A DNA stretch of 35,430 nt from an uncultured Verrucomicrobiota bacterium (GCA_946631535.1 CAMPAF010000002.1:1-35430); one strand, 5' to 3'. Positions 16,116 through 23,515 are shown, numbered from the stretch's first letter. Numbers and translations: made by a program. The notes: a model not told the origin generated them from the sequence alone.

Positions 16116-17829
16116 TTTGATTGGTGATGGTGGAAGGTGAAGGGATGGAGGGAGCCGGAGCGGCGGAGCCGGCGGCGGCCAGGGAGTCGAGGGATGCGTT
16201 GACGTAGGCTTCGGTTATGGCGTCGCGGATGACGGTGGCGAGGGCCGGATCGTCCGGGAGGAGGGATGGCAGCTCGCGCATGATGGCTGCCGCCTGTTCG
16301 CGGATGGCATCATCCGTGGCTCCGGATTCCAAAAGCTCCATGAAGCGCTTCACCACATCCGCCGCCGGGGCGGTATCGCGGGCGACGGCTTCGAGCAGCT
16401 TTTGTGAGTCGCTGCCAGACGCACGAGAAGGCCCATAGGAGCGCTCGGCGGAAAATCCGCCCCGTGGCACCTCCAAATCGCCCCGCGCGTTTTTAAATGC
16501 CGTATGGCGAGTTTTAAAAGGGGTCGCGTCGTTTGGGAGGCGGCGAGGGTCGTTTAGGGGGGCGTTAAACCCCATTTCAAGCCCGTTTGAGGGCTGTTGG
16601 AACTCAACGGCATCTTCCGGCTCGGCGGGATCGGCTTCGGTGCGGCCATAGCGCTGGAGCATGTCGCGCTTGGAGAGCTTGATGCCGGATTGCATCAGGT
16701 GGGTATCGATCTTGATTTCGTTGTCGATATTCGGCTTCGTGACCGGCTCTATCCAGATGTAGGCGAGCGGGGTGTCGTCGCCGGTCATGTATCGGATCAC
16801 GTAGCGATCCACCTGCTCATGAAGCGACTCCGCGAGCGTGGCGCAGTCATCGGCCTCCAGCATGTCGCTCTCGTCGCCCTGGAGCGAAGCGCCCATACCC
16901 TCACCCTTGCTGAGCGTGGATAGATCGGCTCCGCGATAGAGCGTCGCGATCGCGCGATCCATGCGCTCCACCAGTCTCGGCATGGGCGGCTCGCCGGTGT
17001 TCATCGAGACGGTGGTGATGTCGGAATCCTTGTCAACGATGCCTTTCCACTCGCGTCCCCAGCGAAGCAGCATCTCCGTCATCTTCTGCCAGGCTTCCGT
17101 GCCGGGTGCGGCGTTGGTCTTGCCCAGGAGACCGGGCGTGGCGGCACGCTCGCTGAAGAGCATCCAATCCTGGAGCGAAAGACGCTTCGCGCAGCAGGCG
17201 AGCGCGACAGCCGGGCCGATGGCGTCGCCGGTATTCACCAGCCATTCGCCGTCCGCCATCGGAACGCCGTAGTAATCCGTGGCCAGCTGCTTGAAGCGCA
17301 GCTCGCCGGTGATATTCTCGAAGTGCCACATCGGGATGTGGATGAAGGTTGCCTTAATATTCGCCGGGTCGCTCGTGTCCCAGACGATGTTGTGGCAGCT
17401 CCATCCGATGGACTGCGCCGACATCATCTGCTTCTTGAGAAGCCGGATCCCGCCTTTTTCCGCGCGGTTGAACGCGCTCGTCACGCGGATGGACGCCCAG
17501 AATTTCTCAAGGATATCCTTGTGGAGCTGCGCGCGCGGATCCTTCTCGGCACCCTCTTCTATTAGAACGGAGTGTTCGCACCGTGCGACGGAGGCGTCGC
17601 GCTTCTTCACGCCGATCTTCGCGGTGTCGTCGTGCAGCTCATAGGCGGAGACGATGCGCGCCATCTCGGCGATGTTGCCCGCGTCCCACGCCGTGACGGC
17701 GCGGGTGATGCGATCGGGATTCGCCGCCCAGAGCGGATTGCCCTTCATGAGCTGCTCCATGGCGACCGTGCCGCGCGGCAGCGCCGCCGAGCGCTTGAAC
17801 CATGGAATTCTTTTTAAGATGCCGAACAT
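16108..17829 (-). CDS. Portal protein, Mu gp29-like (DUF935)
   Basis: The product has 573 residues. It begins MFGILKRIPWFKRS and continues through a helix-rich body with WHFENITGELRF and GEWLVNTGDAIGPAVALA, the DUF935 style of portal. Portals form the dodecameric ring at one capsid vertex. The last 100 residues carry an extra helical region with repeated Ala/Asp and a Ser/Pro tail. It lies directly after the large terminase, as in Mu. Its ATG is preceded only by a heptamer array, with no Shine-Dalgarno. Confidence 0.8.
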   Translation of the reverse strand: MFGILKRIPWFKRSAALPRGTVAMEQLMKGNPLWAANPDRITRAVTAWDAGNIAEMARIVSAYELHDDTAKIGVKKRDASVARCEHSVLIEEGAEKDPRAQLHKDILEKFWASIRVTSAFNRAEKGGIRLLKKQMMSAQSIGWSCHNIVWDTSDPANIKATFIHIPMWHFENITGELRFKQLATDYYGVPMADGEWLVNTGDAIGPAVALACCAKRLSLQDWMLFSERAATPGLLGKTNAAPGTEAWQKMTEMLLRWGREWKGIVDKDSDITTVSMNTGEPPMPRLVERMDRAIATLYRGADLSTLSKGEGMGASLQGDESDMLEADDCATLAESLHEQVDRYVIRYMTGDDTPLAYIWIEPVTKPNIDNEIKIDTHLMQSGIKLSKRDMLQRYGRTEADPAEPEDAVEFQQPSNGLEMGFNAPLNDPRRLPNDATPFKTRHTAFKNARGDLEVPRGGFSAERSYGPSRASGSDSQKLLEAVARDTAPAADVVKRFMELLESGATDDAIREQAAAIMRELPSLLPDDPALATVIRDAITEAYVNASLDSLAAAGSAAPAPSIPSPSTITNQIS

Positions 17830-17862
17830 AGTGGTTAGTCGTTAGTGGTTAGTGGTTAGTGG
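17830..17862. repeat. 7-bp tandem array (CTAACCA family) forming the terminase-portal junction
   Basis: On the minus strand the units read CACTAACCACTAACGACT. The TAA of the terminase gene lies in the array, and the portal ATG follows directly. TAA recurs every 7 bp, so all frames are closed. Confidence 0.9.
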
Positions 17863-19313
17863 CGGCCTCGGTAGTAGTGGCTTCTGTCGATGGATGAGCC
17901 GTCCATGCCGGGCGCCCACGCGGCTGGGCGTGACTTCTTGCTTCGCGCCTCCTGGCAGAGCGCGCCGGCCCAGAAGCGGTCGCTGTGGCCGTCCGCGTCG
18001 CGCTCGCCGTCGAAGCGGATGTTTCCGGAGATCGTCGTCGTCTTCTTGATCTTCCGGAAGTCGCCCTCTGTCTTCGGTTCGTCGGGCGTCCGGAAATTGA
18101 CATCCTCCATCGCGTTCTTGATGGCAAAGGCCATGTGTTCCTTCACCTCGTTCGTGAAGCGCACCGGCTCCACCTTCGATCCGTAGTCGGCCTGGGCGTT
18201 CTCTGACATCTGCTCGCCGATGCCGGTCTTGTCGATGCAGCAGCGCACGAGATTCTTAAGGTCAAGGAACTCTTCGCGCAGCACTTTCTCCTGGCGGCGG
18301 AACGGCACCTTGCTGAGATAGGCCACCTTGCGCGTGAAGCAGCAGCCGCCAGTCTCCTCGCCAAGCCACATCACGGTGAGGTCGTTGTGACGCCCGATAT
18401 CCACGCCGAGGTAGAGCGGGCCGTTTCCGATCGGATCATCCGCCACCCAGTAGGTTACGCCAACGCCGGCGAGCTTGTTTAGCTCGATCTTCACGTGGGA
18501 TTCATTCTCCGCGTGGCCTTTCACGGCGCACTTCGTAAGGAGATCGTATGTGATGAAGGCCGTCTCGTCATTGGACGGGAGACACATGTATTCCTGGTTG
18601 AAGTACTCCTCATCTACGCAGCCGCGCTTGATGTAGTCGAAGTATTCCTGCTCGTCCATCTCCTGACGCTCGTCTTCCTTCGGCAGCTTCTGCTGCAGCT
18701 TGAAGAGGAAGCCCTGCGCAAGCGCATCCTCAAGCGTGACGCGGTGGAAGCTGAAGCCCTTCGGGTTGCCCCCCTCCTGAATCTCCTTGAGGAGGACAGA
18801 GAAGTATTGCGCGCTGCCGCGCGGCGTGGAGAAGATCTCAAGCTGGCCGCCCCACGTGATGCCCGGATAGGCGATGTTGTAGAGCTGCTTGAAATCCTTG
18901 TGCAGACCAGCCTCATCAAGAATGCGGTCGCCGCGCTTTCCGGCCTGCGCGTCTGGATTGGATGAAAGGGAATGGATGCGCAGACCGTTCGCCATCTGGA
19001 GCACGAACGCGCTGTTGCCTTTTTCGTCGATCACGCGCTCGCCAAGATCTTGCGCGCCGACGTTGAGGATATTTGCAAAGGCTTTGCAGTCATCGAGAAA
19101 CAGCTTCGCCTGGATCTCGTCGCGGCTGGATATCCATGCGTCGAGCGTGGCGTCCTTCATCGCCTTGCGCCGGTCGATCGAATACGCGCTTGCCCAGGAC
19201 CATCCGATCTGGCGGCTCTTCACGGCCAGCTTCATGCGCGAACGGTCCTTCACCCACCGCGACTGGTACGGCAGGAGAAGAGTGTTCGGCGGTATGACCT
19301 TGGCGCGTCCCAT
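17856..19313 (-). CDS. Terminase large subunit, Mu gp28-like
   Basis: The product has 485 residues. The ATPase motif KSRQIGWS (residues 32-39) is a Walker A variant like those of Mu-type terminases. ILDEAGLH (131-138) is the Walker B with the catalytic Glu. The C-terminal nuclease domain begins with the first acidic residue in GVDIGRHNDL (303-312). It pumps DNA into proheads and cuts it. It lies between the gp27-like small terminase-type gene and the portal, as in Mu. The stop falls inside the heptamer array. Confidence 0.9.
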   Translation of the reverse strand: MGRAKVIPPNTLLLPYQSRWVKDRSRMKLAVKSRQIGWSWASAYSIDRRKAMKDATLDAWISSRDEIQAKLFLDDCKAFANILNVGAQDLGERVIDEKGNSAFVLQMANGLRIHSLSSNPDAQAGKRGDRILDEAGLHKDFKQLYNIAYPGITWGGQLEIFSTPRGSAQYFSVLLKEIQEGGNPKGFSFHRVTLEDALAQGFLFKLQQKLPKEDERQEMDEQEYFDYIKRGCVDEEYFNQEYMCLPSNDETAFITYDLLTKCAVKGHAENESHVKIELNKLAGVGVTYWVADDPIGNGPLYLGVDIGRHNDLTVMWLGEETGGCCFTRKVAYLSKVPFRRQEKVLREEFLDLKNLVRCCIDKTGIGEQMSENAQADYGSKVEPVRFTNEVKEHMAFAIKNAMEDVNFRTPDEPKTEGDFRKIKKTTTISGNIRFDGERDADGHSDRFWAGALCQEARSKKSRPAAWAPGMDGSSIDRSHYYRGRH

Positions 19314-19315
19314 GG

Positions 19316-19894
19316 TTACAGTAGCCCTGCGGCCTCCTCGATCTTCTTGAGTGTTTCTGCGGTGAGTCCGCCGCCGTTGGCCTTGGCGGTTTTCACCGCT
19401 TGCGCGACGGCGGCGAGGCGCTTCTCGGCCGCTTCGAACTTCTCGCGGGCGAGCTTGATGGCTTCATCCTTCGTCTCCTGGGCGCGCTCCTTGAGGGAGA
19501 GCTCTTCGCGCTTGAGGCGGCGGTCGGCGAGCGAGGTGGCCATTTCGATGAAGCGCTGCGCCTCCTTGGCGCTGCCGGTGCGCAGGGCCAGCTCCACGGC
19601 CATGCGCTTGTAGGCCTCTTCCGTTTCGGTATCGGATAGCGCCACGCCTTTCGCGAGGGCGGCGGCTTCCAAGGCGGCGGTCTTCGCCTGTTCGAGACGG
19701 TGCGCGCTCTCCTGGGAACGCATGGCGTCCAAAAATCTGTAGAACGCGCTGCGGCTCGGGCTATCGATGCCGTATTCCTTCACGGCCCACGCGGCCGCCT
19801 CGTTCCACTTGAGGCCGCGCGCCTTGTAGTACAGCGCCCAGCGCTGCTCCTCTTCGAGCGTCGCCGCCCACGAATCTGATCGGATGCCATTCAT
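19316..19894 (-). CDS. gp27-like small terminase-type protein (DUF3486)
   Basis: The product has 192 residues, with the start at 19894 directly after a junction element. The N-terminal part is HTH-like (RWALYYKARGLKWNEAAAWAV, about 16-36), followed by a long Glu/Lys/Ala coiled coil and an LKKIEEAAGLL tail. This layout and the place before gp28 match Mu gp27/DUF3486 proteins, which act with the terminase. The gap to the large subunit is 2 bp. No Shine-Dalgarno is visible. Confidence 0.75.
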   Translation of the reverse strand: MNGIRSDSWAATLEEEQRWALYYKARGLKWNEAAAWAVKEYGIDSPSRSAFYRFLDAMRSQESAHRLEQAKTAALEAAALAKGVALSDTETEEAYKRMAVELALRTGSAKEAQRFIEMATSLADRRLKREELSLKERAQETKDEAIKLAREKFEAAEKRLAAVAQAVKTAKANGGGLTAETLKKIEEAAGLL

Positions 19895-19918
19895 GGTAGG
19901 AGCAAAACTCTTAGGGGA
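19895..19918 (-). repeat. Junction element supplying a stop and abutting ATG
   Basis: The TAA ends the upstream winged-helix gene, and ACC is followed by the gp27-like ATG. The core variant is AGAGTTTTGCTCCTACC. Confidence 0.85.
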
Positions 19919-20162
19919 GGGATCGGGCGGCATGTGCGCCGGCGGGGGTGAGGGAGTAGATTGGCTCGCCGAAGGAATCGAGATCCTTCACGACAAGCCC
20001 GGCGTTGCGCGCGCCGGTCAGCTCGCGGCGGAAATCCTCGCCGTTGAGCGGCTTGCGCAGCAGGATCTCCACCTCCTCGGCGAGGATGCTTTCGCGCATG
20101 TACACGTTGCCCACATTGTACAGCACCTTGATGATGGCTTTTTCGATCTCGGCTTCTCTCAT
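19911..20162 (-). CDS. gp26-like winged-helix protein
   Basis: The product has 83 residues and starts MREAEIEKAIIKVLYNVG. A helix-turn-helix plus wing follows, with a FGEPIYSLTPAG wing. Mu gp26 occupies the same place, between gp25 and gp27. The start at 20162 overlaps the upstream stop as ATGA. The TAA stop is part of a junction element. It is probably DNA-binding, but its role in morphogenesis or late regulation is not known. Confidence 0.6.
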   Translation of the reverse strand: MREAEIEKAIIKVLYNVGNVYMRESILAEEVEILLRKPLNGEDFRRELTGARNAGLVVKDLDSFGEPIYSLTPAGAHAARSLP

Positions 20163-20569
20163 TTCTTCCCTCCGATGGTCGCCTTGACGGCGGCGTTCTC
20201 GATGAACTCCATTTTGCCGCGCACGCGGCCCAGCTCCTCGATGAGCGGATCGATGCGCCGGTGCGTCTGCTGCGCGCGCTCCTCGTTGCGGGTGTCCAGC
20301 TCGTCGAGCTTCGAGATCACGGCCTCGTTCGAGCGCTTGATCTCGTCGTCGAGCTTCGCGAGGCGCTGGTCGTGCTCGCACATGCGGCGGTTGCATTCGC
20401 CCACGGTCACGAAGCTCTGCTTCTTCGCGATCTCGCCCTCTACCGGCAGTGGCGTCGGCGAGATCTCCGTGCGCTGGTTGCGGGAGCGCAGCCAGGCGAT
20501 CAGCTCCTTCACCAGAAAGCCGGTGGTGGTTGCGCCGAGCGCGATCGTGATGCCGTCAGTGCCGTCCAT
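20159..20569 (-). CDS. gp25-like membrane/coiled-coil protein (DUF2730-type)
   Basis: The product has 136 residues. One N-terminal hydrophobic segment (about 6-26) precedes a basic cluster and a long coiled coil with hydrophobic heptads (LDDEIKRSNEAVISKLDELD). This is the DUF2730/Mu gp25 pattern next to gp26 and gp27. A holin or spanin-like role is possible but not shown. The ATG follows a degenerate junction element with no Shine-Dalgarno. Confidence 0.6.
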   Translation of the reverse strand: MDGTDGITIALGATTTGFLVKELIAWLRSRNQRTEISPTPLPVEGEIAKKQSFVTVGECNRRMCEHDQRLAKLDDEIKRSNEAVISKLDELDTRNEERAQQTHRRIDPLIEELGRVRGKMEFIENAAVKATIGGKK

Positions 20570-20593
20570 GGTATGATCAAAACTCTTAAGGGG
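20570..20593 (-). repeat. Degenerate junction element before ATG at 20569
   Basis: The core reads AAGAGTTTTGATCATACC and is followed by ATG. It is diverged but in the same place as other copies. Confidence 0.75.
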
Positions 20594-20602
20594 CTTCGCG
20601 AA

Positions 20603-21070
20603 TTACTTTGCCGTGCCGCCGATACAGTCGGCGCATTCCGTGGCATTTGTGGTGGCTGCGGGCGTGGCGGCGGCGGATTGCTGCGTGGTGGCGGCGCTTG
20701 CGCTCTTGGTGGCGTCGCTCTGATTTGCGCTTACATTATTCTTCAGGGCGGCGGAGGCGGAGGGGTTGTAGGCGGCGGCGACGATCTGCATGGCGCTCAC
20801 AATCGCGCCCATGTAAGTTTGCATCGTGCGGTTGAATTCCTCGGAGGGCGAGGTGCTCAAGCCGGCAAGCTGCCAGCTCAATTTTCCCTCTTTGTCCATG
20901 CCGCCTTCCATCCGCTCGGCGTTGGTCTTCAGCCAGTGGTCGTTGTGCCAAAGGCTGTACTTGGTCTCGCCCTTGTCGTTTTGCTCGTACTCGATCTTGG
21001 TGGAGGTGCAGCCGGGCATGAGCATTGCGCCCATGAGTGCGAGGCCGGTGATTGTGAGGAGTTTGTGCAT
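20603..21070 (-). CDS. Small lipoprotein (Rz1/spanin-position)
   Basis: The product has 155 residues. The start at 21070 is preferred because of Shine-Dalgarno AAAGGAAA and a lipoprotein signal (MHKLLTITGLALMGAML, then MPGC). A Gln/Asn/Lys region and an Ala/Thr/Ser-rich tail follow. Mu-type lysis clusters carry an outer-membrane lipoprotein spanin at this place. No other spanin motif is seen, so function is inferred from position. Confidence 0.55.
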   Translation of the reverse strand: MHKLLTITGLALMGAMLMPGCTSTKIEYEQNDKGETKYSLWHNDHWLKTNAERMEGGMDKEGKLSWQLAGLSTSPSEEFNRTMQTYMGAIVSAMQIVAAAYNPSASAALKNNVSANQSDATKSASAATTQQSAAATPAATTNATECADCIGGTAK

Positions 21071-21189
21071 TGTTGTTTTCCTTTCTTGGCTTGCCGCGCC
21101 GAAGCCTTCGGCGGAGGCGGGTTGGTTGTTGGTTTTAAGAGGATCCCGCTGTACCTGTCGCAGTTCTTTTTGAAGGACTCGAGTGATTT

Positions 21190-21651
21190 TCAGCAGCGCT
21201 CGTCGCGTTGGATTGATGGGCGGAGGCCCTGGCGGGAAAGATATCGTTCGTGGGCTTCGAGCCACGCGCGCCATCCGAATTTCTCGGCGTTGACGAAACG
21301 GTAGAGAACCATGGCCACGTTGCGTGCGCGGTCGTGTTTTGATCCATCTTGGGGATAGGCGTGATCGGCGAGCGAAAGGCAGTTGAAGAGAAATTCGCGG
21401 TTGGCAAAAAGGAACGCCTCCCGCGTACCGTCGGCGATTTCATTCCTCATGTCGTGGATCACGGCGGCCGGACCGAACAGCGAAAGCCAGTTTGAAATTT
21501 TAGCGCGCACGATGGCGGGCAGGAACTCCGGCCCGATGCCGTTGTAGCCACGCTCCAGCTCTTCGAGCGTGAATGTCCGGATGAAGTCAAGGCCCATTAG
21601 CCCGGCTTCGCGTGCCGTCTCGATCAATTCCGCTATGCTTTTCTTTTCCAT
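21190..21651 (-). CDS. First gene of the late operon, unknown
   Basis: The product has 153 residues and opens MEKKSIAELIETAREAGLMG. A segment NGIGPEFLPAIVRAKI (about 37-52) is followed by AAVIHDMRNEIADGTREAF (62-80). The IHD motif is reminiscent of small metal-binding domains but cannot be assigned. In Mu the endolysin occupies this slot, but no lysozyme or amidase motif is visible here. Shine-Dalgarno AAAAGGAAA precedes the ATG. Confidence 0.5.
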   Translation of the reverse strand: MEKKSIAELIETAREAGLMGLDFIRTFTLEELERGYNGIGPEFLPAIVRAKISNWLSLFGPAAVIHDMRNEIADGTREAFLFANREFLFNCLSLADHAYPQDGSKHDRARNVAMVLYRFVNAEKFGWRAWLEAHERYLSRQGLRPSIQRDERC

Positions 21652-21790
21652 TCCGTTTCCTTTTGGACGGCGGGGGCTTTTCAGCCCCCTTTCGACGCCG
21701 GCCCGCCGTACGCTAAGGAGTCACGATGATGAGGTCGTGAAACGGCGCGGATTATTTCATAAAGCCGGCACGCGGGAAACGGAACGCGGG

Positions 21791-21890
21791 GAAAGGTGAC
21801 AACACGCCCAACACGGCGAACGCGGCGAAAAATACACCATGGTGTATTTCTAAAATTTGAGGACAAAAAAACGCCCCTGCAAGGTCGTTG
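21791..21890 (+). repeat. ~100-bp direct repeat, copy 1
   Basis: It shares GAAAGGTG, the AACACGCCCAACACGG block, a GTGTATTT palindrome and AAAAAAACGCCCCTGC with copy 2 at 22793-22893, in the same order and orientation. Copy 1 lacks the adjacent right arm of the terminator. Confidence 0.85.
21830..21849. promoter_or_regulatory. Perfect 20-bp palindrome, candidate operator O1
   Basis: The half-site AAATACACCA is mirrored exactly. Related palindromes at 22827-22856 and 23676-23701 share AAATNCAC...GTGTATTT. An imperfect relative overlaps both -10 boxes of the early switch. Binding by the XRE repressor is inferred. Confidence 0.5.
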
Positions 21891-21925
21891 ATAGTTGGTA
21901 GTTGGTAGTTGATAGTTGGTAGTGG
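21891..21925. repeat. 7-bp tandem array (TTGGTAG family) inserted in a terminator arm
   Basis: Five TAGTTGG/TAGTTGA units separate CGTTG from AGGGGCG. In copy 2 the same two halves are only 2 bp apart. Confidence 0.85.
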
Positions 21926-21966
21926 GAGGGGCGAAAAACAAGGCGCGAAAAAAATCATTTTGCCAC

Positions 21967-21995
21967 TTGACCCCCACAGGCAAATATGATATCAT
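21967..21995 (+). promoter_or_regulatory. Promoter of the three-gene plus-strand cassette
   Basis: TTGACC (21967-21972), 17-bp spacer, TATCAT (21990-21995). The leader includes a GGAGG/CCTCC hairpin before AAAGGAG and the ATG at 22066. The promoter is independent of the early operon. Confidence 0.65.
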
Positions 21996-22065
21996 TCGCG
22001 GTGTTTTCTTTTGGGGGAGGATGGGCCTCCTCCGAAAGAACGCAAAAACAAAAGGAGAAAAGACG

Positions 22066-22341
22066 ATGAAGACGAACGAGATTGTAAAGGCGATCAATGC
22101 CATCAACTATGAGATCGACAGCGACTCATGCGTGGGCCATGTCACGATGTCTGCTTACATCGAGGATGAAGGCGAATACGCCGGGAAGATCTGCGTGGAG
22201 CTGACGGGGCCCGTTCGCTGGATCAATTCAGAGGCCGTGGCCGATCTGATGACGACTTCCCCTGGATGGCCGGAAGGATTGAAATGGATCGCTTCAGATG
22301 AATCTTCAAGCCTGGCATGGTTCGAGGTGGCCAATGCCTAA
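22066..22341 (+). CDS. Cassette gene 1, acidic 91-residue protein
   Basis: The product has 91 residues, acidic, with a central beta-like block EGEYAGKICVELTGP and ending SLAWFEVANA. No family is recognised. SD AAAGGAG lies 8 bp before the ATG. Its last bases ATGCCTAA overlap the start of the next gene. The gene sits between the ~100-bp direct repeats beside the immunity region, a usual place for cargo such as superinfection exclusion. Confidence 0.65.
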   Translation: MKTNEIVKAINAINYEIDSDSCVGHVTMSAYIEDEGEYAGKICVELTGPVRWINSEAVADLMTTSPGWPEGLKWIASDESSSLAWFEVANA

Positions 22342-22528
22342 GCGCTCGAAGCTCTCGAAGGTGCGCGCTGCTGCCGGGCGAGCAGGGGCCGCCGCCCGCT
22401 GGGCGGGCGTGGATCGGAAGGAAACCGAGAAGGTGCGCATCTATGCCGAGGACGCCGACCGTCTCCGCGCCATGCCAGGAACGATGGCAGAGGCCGTGCA
22501 CAGAATCTTAGGAGGGAAGAAGAAATGA
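22334..22528 (+). CDS. Cassette gene 2, basic 64-residue protein
   Basis: The product has 64 residues, strongly basic N-terminally (PKRSKLSKVRAAAGRAG), with a C-terminal KVRIYAEDADRLRAM...AVHRIL segment that looks like a strand followed by two helices. That could be a ribbon-helix-helix DNA-binding fold, but the match is weak. The start overlaps gene 1 by 8 bp, and the stop overlaps gene 3 by 4 bp (ATGA). Tight coupling suggests a functional set. Confidence 0.6.
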   Translation: MPKRSKLSKVRAAAGRAGAAARWAGVDRKETEKVRIYAEDADRLRAMPGTMAEAVHRILGGKKK

Positions 22529-22743
22529 CATACTCACTTTCATTCATCAAGGCCACTGCGGTGAGCGGCAAAGAGCCTAAGCCAATCATGATCAACCCTC
22601 TTCAGATCGTTTCCGTGATGCCGGGATTGAAAGGGGGATCTGTGATATTCTGTGAACGAGGTTGCATTGATGTGAAGGAGCCTCCAGACATGATCGAAGA
22701 GTGCTTCAATAATGCAATAGTAAAGGTTGATGATTTAGATTGA
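22525..22743 (+). CDS. Cassette gene 3, FlbD-like small beta protein
   Basis: The product has 72 residues. Residues about 20-58 (IMINPLQIVSVM, then GGSVIFCERGCIDVKEPP) resemble the small beta-barrel layout of FlbD-type proteins, in which a short strand set ends in an Asp/Glu-rich loop. There is no flagellar context here, so this is only a fold-level hint. The ATG overlaps the previous stop (ATGA), with GGAGG just upstream. Function is unknown. Confidence 0.55.
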   Translation: MTYSLSFIKATAVSGKEPKPIMINPLQIVSVMPGLKGGSVIFCERGCIDVKEPPDMIEECFNNAIVKVDDLD

Positions 22744-22792
22744 GAGTGTGGCCGCCGGGAGACCGGAGGCCTTGCTGTTTCATGGGGGCGGC

Positions 22793-22893
22793 GAAAGGTG
22801 CCAACACGCCCAACACGGCGAAAAAAGAGCGAAATACACGGCCGTGTATTTCGCTCGGTTGAGAAACAAAAAAACGCCCCTGCAAGGTCGTTG
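22793..22893 (+). repeat. ~100-bp direct repeat, copy 2
   Basis: This is the second copy of the repeat at 21791-21890. Between the copies lie exactly the promoter and three genes of the cassette. Confidence 0.85.
22827..22856. promoter_or_regulatory. Perfect 30-bp palindrome, candidate operator O2
   Basis: The half-site GAGCGAAATACACGG is mirrored exactly. It could be an operator or a hairpin at the end of the cassette transcript. Confidence 0.5.
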
Positions 22894-22904
22894 CAAGGGG
22901 CGTT
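22867..22904 (-). terminator. Leftward intrinsic terminator of the 2-TM gene
   Basis: The stem AACGCCCC-TGCAA pairs with TTGCAAGGGGCGTT with one bulge around a 5-base loop. On the minus strand it is followed by seven T (22868-22874 region). Confidence 0.75.
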
Positions 22905-22937
22905 AATGTCGTTAGTTGTTAGTCGTTAGTTGTTCAG
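22905..22937. repeat. 7-bp tandem array (GTTAGTY family)
   Basis: GTCGTTA and GTTGTTA units lie between the terminator and the stop of the 2-TM gene. TAA recurs every 7 bp on the minus strand. Confidence 0.88.
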
Positions 22938-22945
22938 TGGGAGCG

Positions 22946-23470
22946 TCAGGTGGATCTCTTGAAGCTGAAGGGAAGGTAGCAGCCGATCCAACGCTGGAAC
23001 CAGGTGAGCGGGATCGCATCCTCCGGCCGGCCTTCCGCCACGCATTCCTTGTTGTGGCATAACACATCGAGACATTCAAGCAGGATGGTCTCATCCTTCT
23101 CCACCATGAGACGTTCGTTGCGGATGCGCTTGAGCAGCGCCGGCGTCTCTTCGCTCTCGTCGATCGGGAAGAGCATGAGAACCGTGACGTAACGCTGGCA
23201 CTGGCGAGACGCGAAGGTGATCTTGCCCTGCACGGCGAACGATTCCAGGATATAGGCCGAAAGCGCGGCGGCGGCGATCCATCCGATGGCGGCGGGATCT
23301 CCGCCAATGGCCTTGATGCACACCGCGCCCGCCGACGTGACGAAGATCAGCAGCTTGCAGAGATGGTCGATGAAACGCCAGAAGATCTCACGCGCCGCCC
23401 AGTAGCGTGAAGAGCGGTAGCATGAGAACTGGTGATCGGTAAATTGACGGTGAAGGTCTTCGGTTTCCAT
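22946..23470 (-). CDS. Two-TM SLATT-like membrane protein, likely lysogenic cargo
   Basis: The product has 174 residues: an aromatic and basic N-terminal helix (RYWAAREIFWRF, about 22-33), TM1 about 38-54 and TM2 about 60-77, then a helical C-terminal domain with many Glu/Arg/Cys residues. This resembles SLATT-family two-TM effectors, which are known in nucleotide-sensing defence contexts. The likeness is of architecture only. It sits beside the repressor, opposite to the early operon, with its own promoter and terminator. A superinfection-exclusion or abortive-infection role is plausible. The -10 box is 7 nt from the ATG and no Shine-Dalgarno is seen. Confidence 0.65.
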   Translation of the reverse strand: METEDLHRQFTDHQFSCYRSSRYWAAREIFWRFIDHLCKLLIFVTSAGAVCIKAIGGDPAAIGWIAAAALSAYILESFAVQGKITFASRQCQRYVTVLMLFPIDESEETPALLKRIRNERLMVEKDETILLECLDVLCHNKECVAEGRPEDAIPLTWFQRWIGCYLPFSFKRST

Positions 23471-23477
23471 GCCGCAT

Positions 23478-23486
23478 ATTATATCA
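23478..23486 (-). promoter_or_regulatory. Extended -10 promoter, leaderless cargo gene
   Basis: TGATATAAT on the minus strand, 7 nt from the ATG at 23470, so transcription should start at or next to the A of ATG. No -35 box is visible. Confidence 0.6.
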
Positions 23487-23515
23487 CACTTCCGGCGGCA
23501 TCTTGTGCGCGCGTA

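Larger units (their letters stand above)
21652..22065. other. Control region between late operon and plus-strand cassette
   Basis: No gene is seen. The stretch holds the late-operon leader with a GGGGGCT/AGCCCCC hairpin (21669-21687), direct-repeat copy 1, a palindrome, a heptamer array and the plus-strand cassette promoter. No clear late promoter could be picked out on the minus strand. Confidence 0.7.

Noticed and set aside
21669..21687. Late-operon terminator from the GGGGGCT/AGCCCCC hairpin
   Set aside because: No T-run follows on the strand transcribed leftward; it lies in the leader and may be an attenuator at most.
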